A program made the position numbers and the translations under genes. Below the pieces are notes generated by a model. That model saw only the letters and a program-made list of their open reading frames with translations, did no database searches and was not told where the DNA came from. 10,710 nucleotides of DNA, from the NCBI GenBank assembly GCA_011800805.1, contig MPNW01000580.1:1-10710 (forward strand), in the 5' to 3' direction. Positions 7,281-10,710 of the stretch are shown piece by piece. Each line of letters begins with the position of its first letter. Positions within the stretch are counted from its first letter, which is position 1. This DNA comes from Hirudo medicinalis. Taxonomy: Eukaryota; Annelida; Clitellata; Hirudinida; Hirudinidae.

Positions 7281-7315
7281 TATAAAGTAGGATGATCTGA
7301 CATCTTGTCATTTAG
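7281..7315 (+). promoter_or_regulatory. core promoter: TATA box and initiator
   Basis: TATAAA at 7281-7286 is followed by TCATTT at 7308-7313, a match to the initiator consensus. It places the likely start A at 7310, 29 bases after the first base of the TATA box, which is the canonical spacing. The 5' leader would be about 23 nt before the ATG at 7333. Confidence 0.6.
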
Positions 7316-7332
7316 ACTGGAAATAGTTGCTG

Positions 7333-9581
<2,249 letters not shown>

Positions 9582-9603
9582 AACTGATTTTATAAATTCG
9601 ATT

Positions 9604-9649
9604 ATTAAAAGCCTTTCAACAATTAAGCTTTTCTTTGAGAATTAATAAA
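9604..9649 (+). terminator. poly(A) signals of the cathepsin gene
   Basis: ATTAAA at 9604-9609 and the canonical AATAAA at 9644-9649 lie 23 and 63 bases after the stop codon, a normal distance for a short 3' UTR. Confidence 0.65.
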
Positions 9650-9923
9650 AGTGTAACGTAACAACAACAAAAATTATATAAATTTATAGATATAGATAAA
9701 TAGATATATTAAATACTCATTTATTTTGTAAATTTACCCTTCGTACATAAAATGAAAAGATATGCGATTAGTTGAGGTCATAACAATGACAGACTTCTTT
9801 TCAGGAATCTTCAAATTTTTTCAACGTACAAAATGCTCATGCATCGCATTTGACAAACTTAAATGTGTCCAATTTCTAAACAAATCAGTCACGAACCAAT
9901 GAAATAATTATGAAATAGCTAAA
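9650..9923. other. convergent intergenic spacer
   Basis: AT-rich sequence separates the 3' end of the cathepsin gene from the 3' end of the minus-strand small gene. No coding frame was seen. Confidence 0.5.
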
Positions 9924-9941
9924 TTTATTGTTTGATTTATT
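9924..9941 (-). terminator. poly(A) signals for the minus-strand small gene
   Basis: AATAAA occurs twice on the minus strand (9941-9936 and 9929-9924), 15 and 27 bases after the stop codon at 9956-9958. This supports the acidic reading frame as a real terminal exon. Confidence 0.45.
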
Positions 9942-9955
9942 TCTTGATAACAAAA

Positions 9956-10589
9956 TTAACTAAATTCTGTATCACTATCATCTTCAGGATTTTCAGTTTC
10001 ATCTTCACTGTTGTCATATTTGAAGATTGACATTTATTTAGCATGTTTAAACGGAAATATAACTATAGAAATCAAAATGAGGAAATATGAATTGATATTT
10101 TATTACCACCTGTTCTTCCATAAAAATATCTTAAACAACTTTATACGAAAAGTAATATTTTCTAAGGTACTCCTCCAGTGATCTACCAAAAGGCATATCT
10201 TTGAAGCGTATATTCTTGAATATAGAAGTGACTGCCACGATTTAGAAATAGTGGGAATTACGTTGCAACATTGTTGCATTTTTTGGGATATTTAATGAAT
10301 TAACCTTTTAATTATAATTCATGTTTTGGCAACCAATGCGTGATTGGTTTTTCTTGTTTAGTTACGGCTTCAGTAATATCGGACAATTCTGACAACCAAA
10401 GAAGTGTGAATGTAACTGCAATAAATAAAAATAAGAAAAATATCAAATAAGTAGCAATTATAATCTTAATTGTGAACCTTTACAATGTATTGATGTGCTT
10501 TTAAGATCTTCTAAGATCAATTCTTTGTGGTTCTCAACAGAAACTTTGTGTATTTTCATAGCACGCATCAAACGAATTTCGTTTCTCAT
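9956..10589 (-). CDS. probable small four-exon gene with acidic C-terminus, unrecognised
   Basis: Minus-strand exons: 10589-10484, 10415-10366, 10214-10147 and 10007-9956; predicted 91 residues. Exon 1 has an ATG with A at -3 and reads MRNEIRLMRAMKIHKVSVEN and on to ELILEDLKSTSIH before donor T|GTAAAG. Exon 2 follows a strong acceptor (long T-rich tract, TTGCAG) and reads TFTLLWLSELSDITEA. Exon 3 reads NIRFKDMPFGRSLEEYLRKY. Exon 4 reads EDETENPEDDSDTEFS and stops 15 bases before a poly(A) signal. Intron phases (1, 0, 2) agree at every junction. Donors of exons 2 (GTAACT) and 3 (GTATAA) are mediocre. Alternative: exon 2 reads through to a stop at 10312, giving 69 residues ending HWLPKHEL. The product has a basic N-terminal helix, a short hydrophobic stretch and an acidic tail. 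No family is recognised. Confidence 0.42.
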
Positions 10590-10710
10590 TGTTATTAATT
10601 TATTAATTATTCTACCAAATAAATATTGAATTAAATATTTGTAATACTATTACAAAGTAGTAAAGTCATCGCTAATCGCTTAAACTGTCAGTCATGATGT
10701 CATGATATAA
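10590..10710. other. upstream region of the minus-strand small gene
   Basis: AT-rich leader without stop-free coding character. Near the edge, TCATGATGTCATGA at 10691-10704 is a near-palindrome containing TGATGTCA, one base from a CRE/ATF site. It would lie about 100 bases upstream of the start codon, so a promoter role is conceivable but unproven. Confidence 0.3.

Noticed and set aside
10379..10415. Transmembrane-protein interpretation of the FTFTLLWL stretch in the small gene
   Set aside because: The hydrophobic run is too short for a confident membrane span.

Overview
This window is animal nuclear DNA. It is AT-rich, its genes are split by many short GT-AG introns, it is full of microsatellites and minisatellites, and it contains telomere-like TTAGGG/TTAGG sequence. 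Gene content (a secreted LamG-type protein and a cathepsin L-like protease) fits an invertebrate. A lophotrochozoan such as an annelid or leech is my guess from overall texture, not something the sequence proves. Nothing bacterial, viral or CRISPR-like was seen.

Layout. Positions 1-4104 hold the 3' part of a minus-strand gene for a protein with at least two laminin-G/concanavalin-like (jelly-roll) domains. The upstream domain is encoded by exons at 3539-4104 and 2756-2827. The downstream domain sits in one exon at 197-997 that starts and ends in phase 1, and the gene continues past the left edge. Its introns carry an 18-bp repeat (1-160), a telomere-like tract (1287-1359), a long trinucleotide tract (1700-1872), a 23-copy 30/31-bp minisatellite (1921-2616) and a GC-rich block near 3050-3175. 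From 4105 to about 7280 lies a repeat-rich stretch with only weak coding candidates: a poly-His frame at 4543-4743, conflicting frames at 5150-5760, and a Gln/Ser-rich frame at 6839-7018.

The best-supported gene is a complete eight-exon cathepsin L-like cysteine protease on the plus strand (7333-9581, 330 residues). It has a TATA box and initiator upstream and a poly(A) signal downstream. It keeps the Cys-His-Asn catalytic residues but has unusual substitutions around them, and a 33-nt microexon carries the catalytic cysteine. Converging on it from the right is a probable small minus-strand gene (10589 to 9956), reconstructed from four phase-compatible exons with an acidic C-terminus and poly(A) signals; I do not recognise its family.

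The three genes show no shared pathway. The strongest leads are the altered active site of the protease, the phase-1 LamG module and its hidden exons, the unannotated small gene at the right edge, and the minisatellite in which nearly every unit carries an AGGTCA nuclear-receptor half-site, next to a perfect inverted-repeat element.
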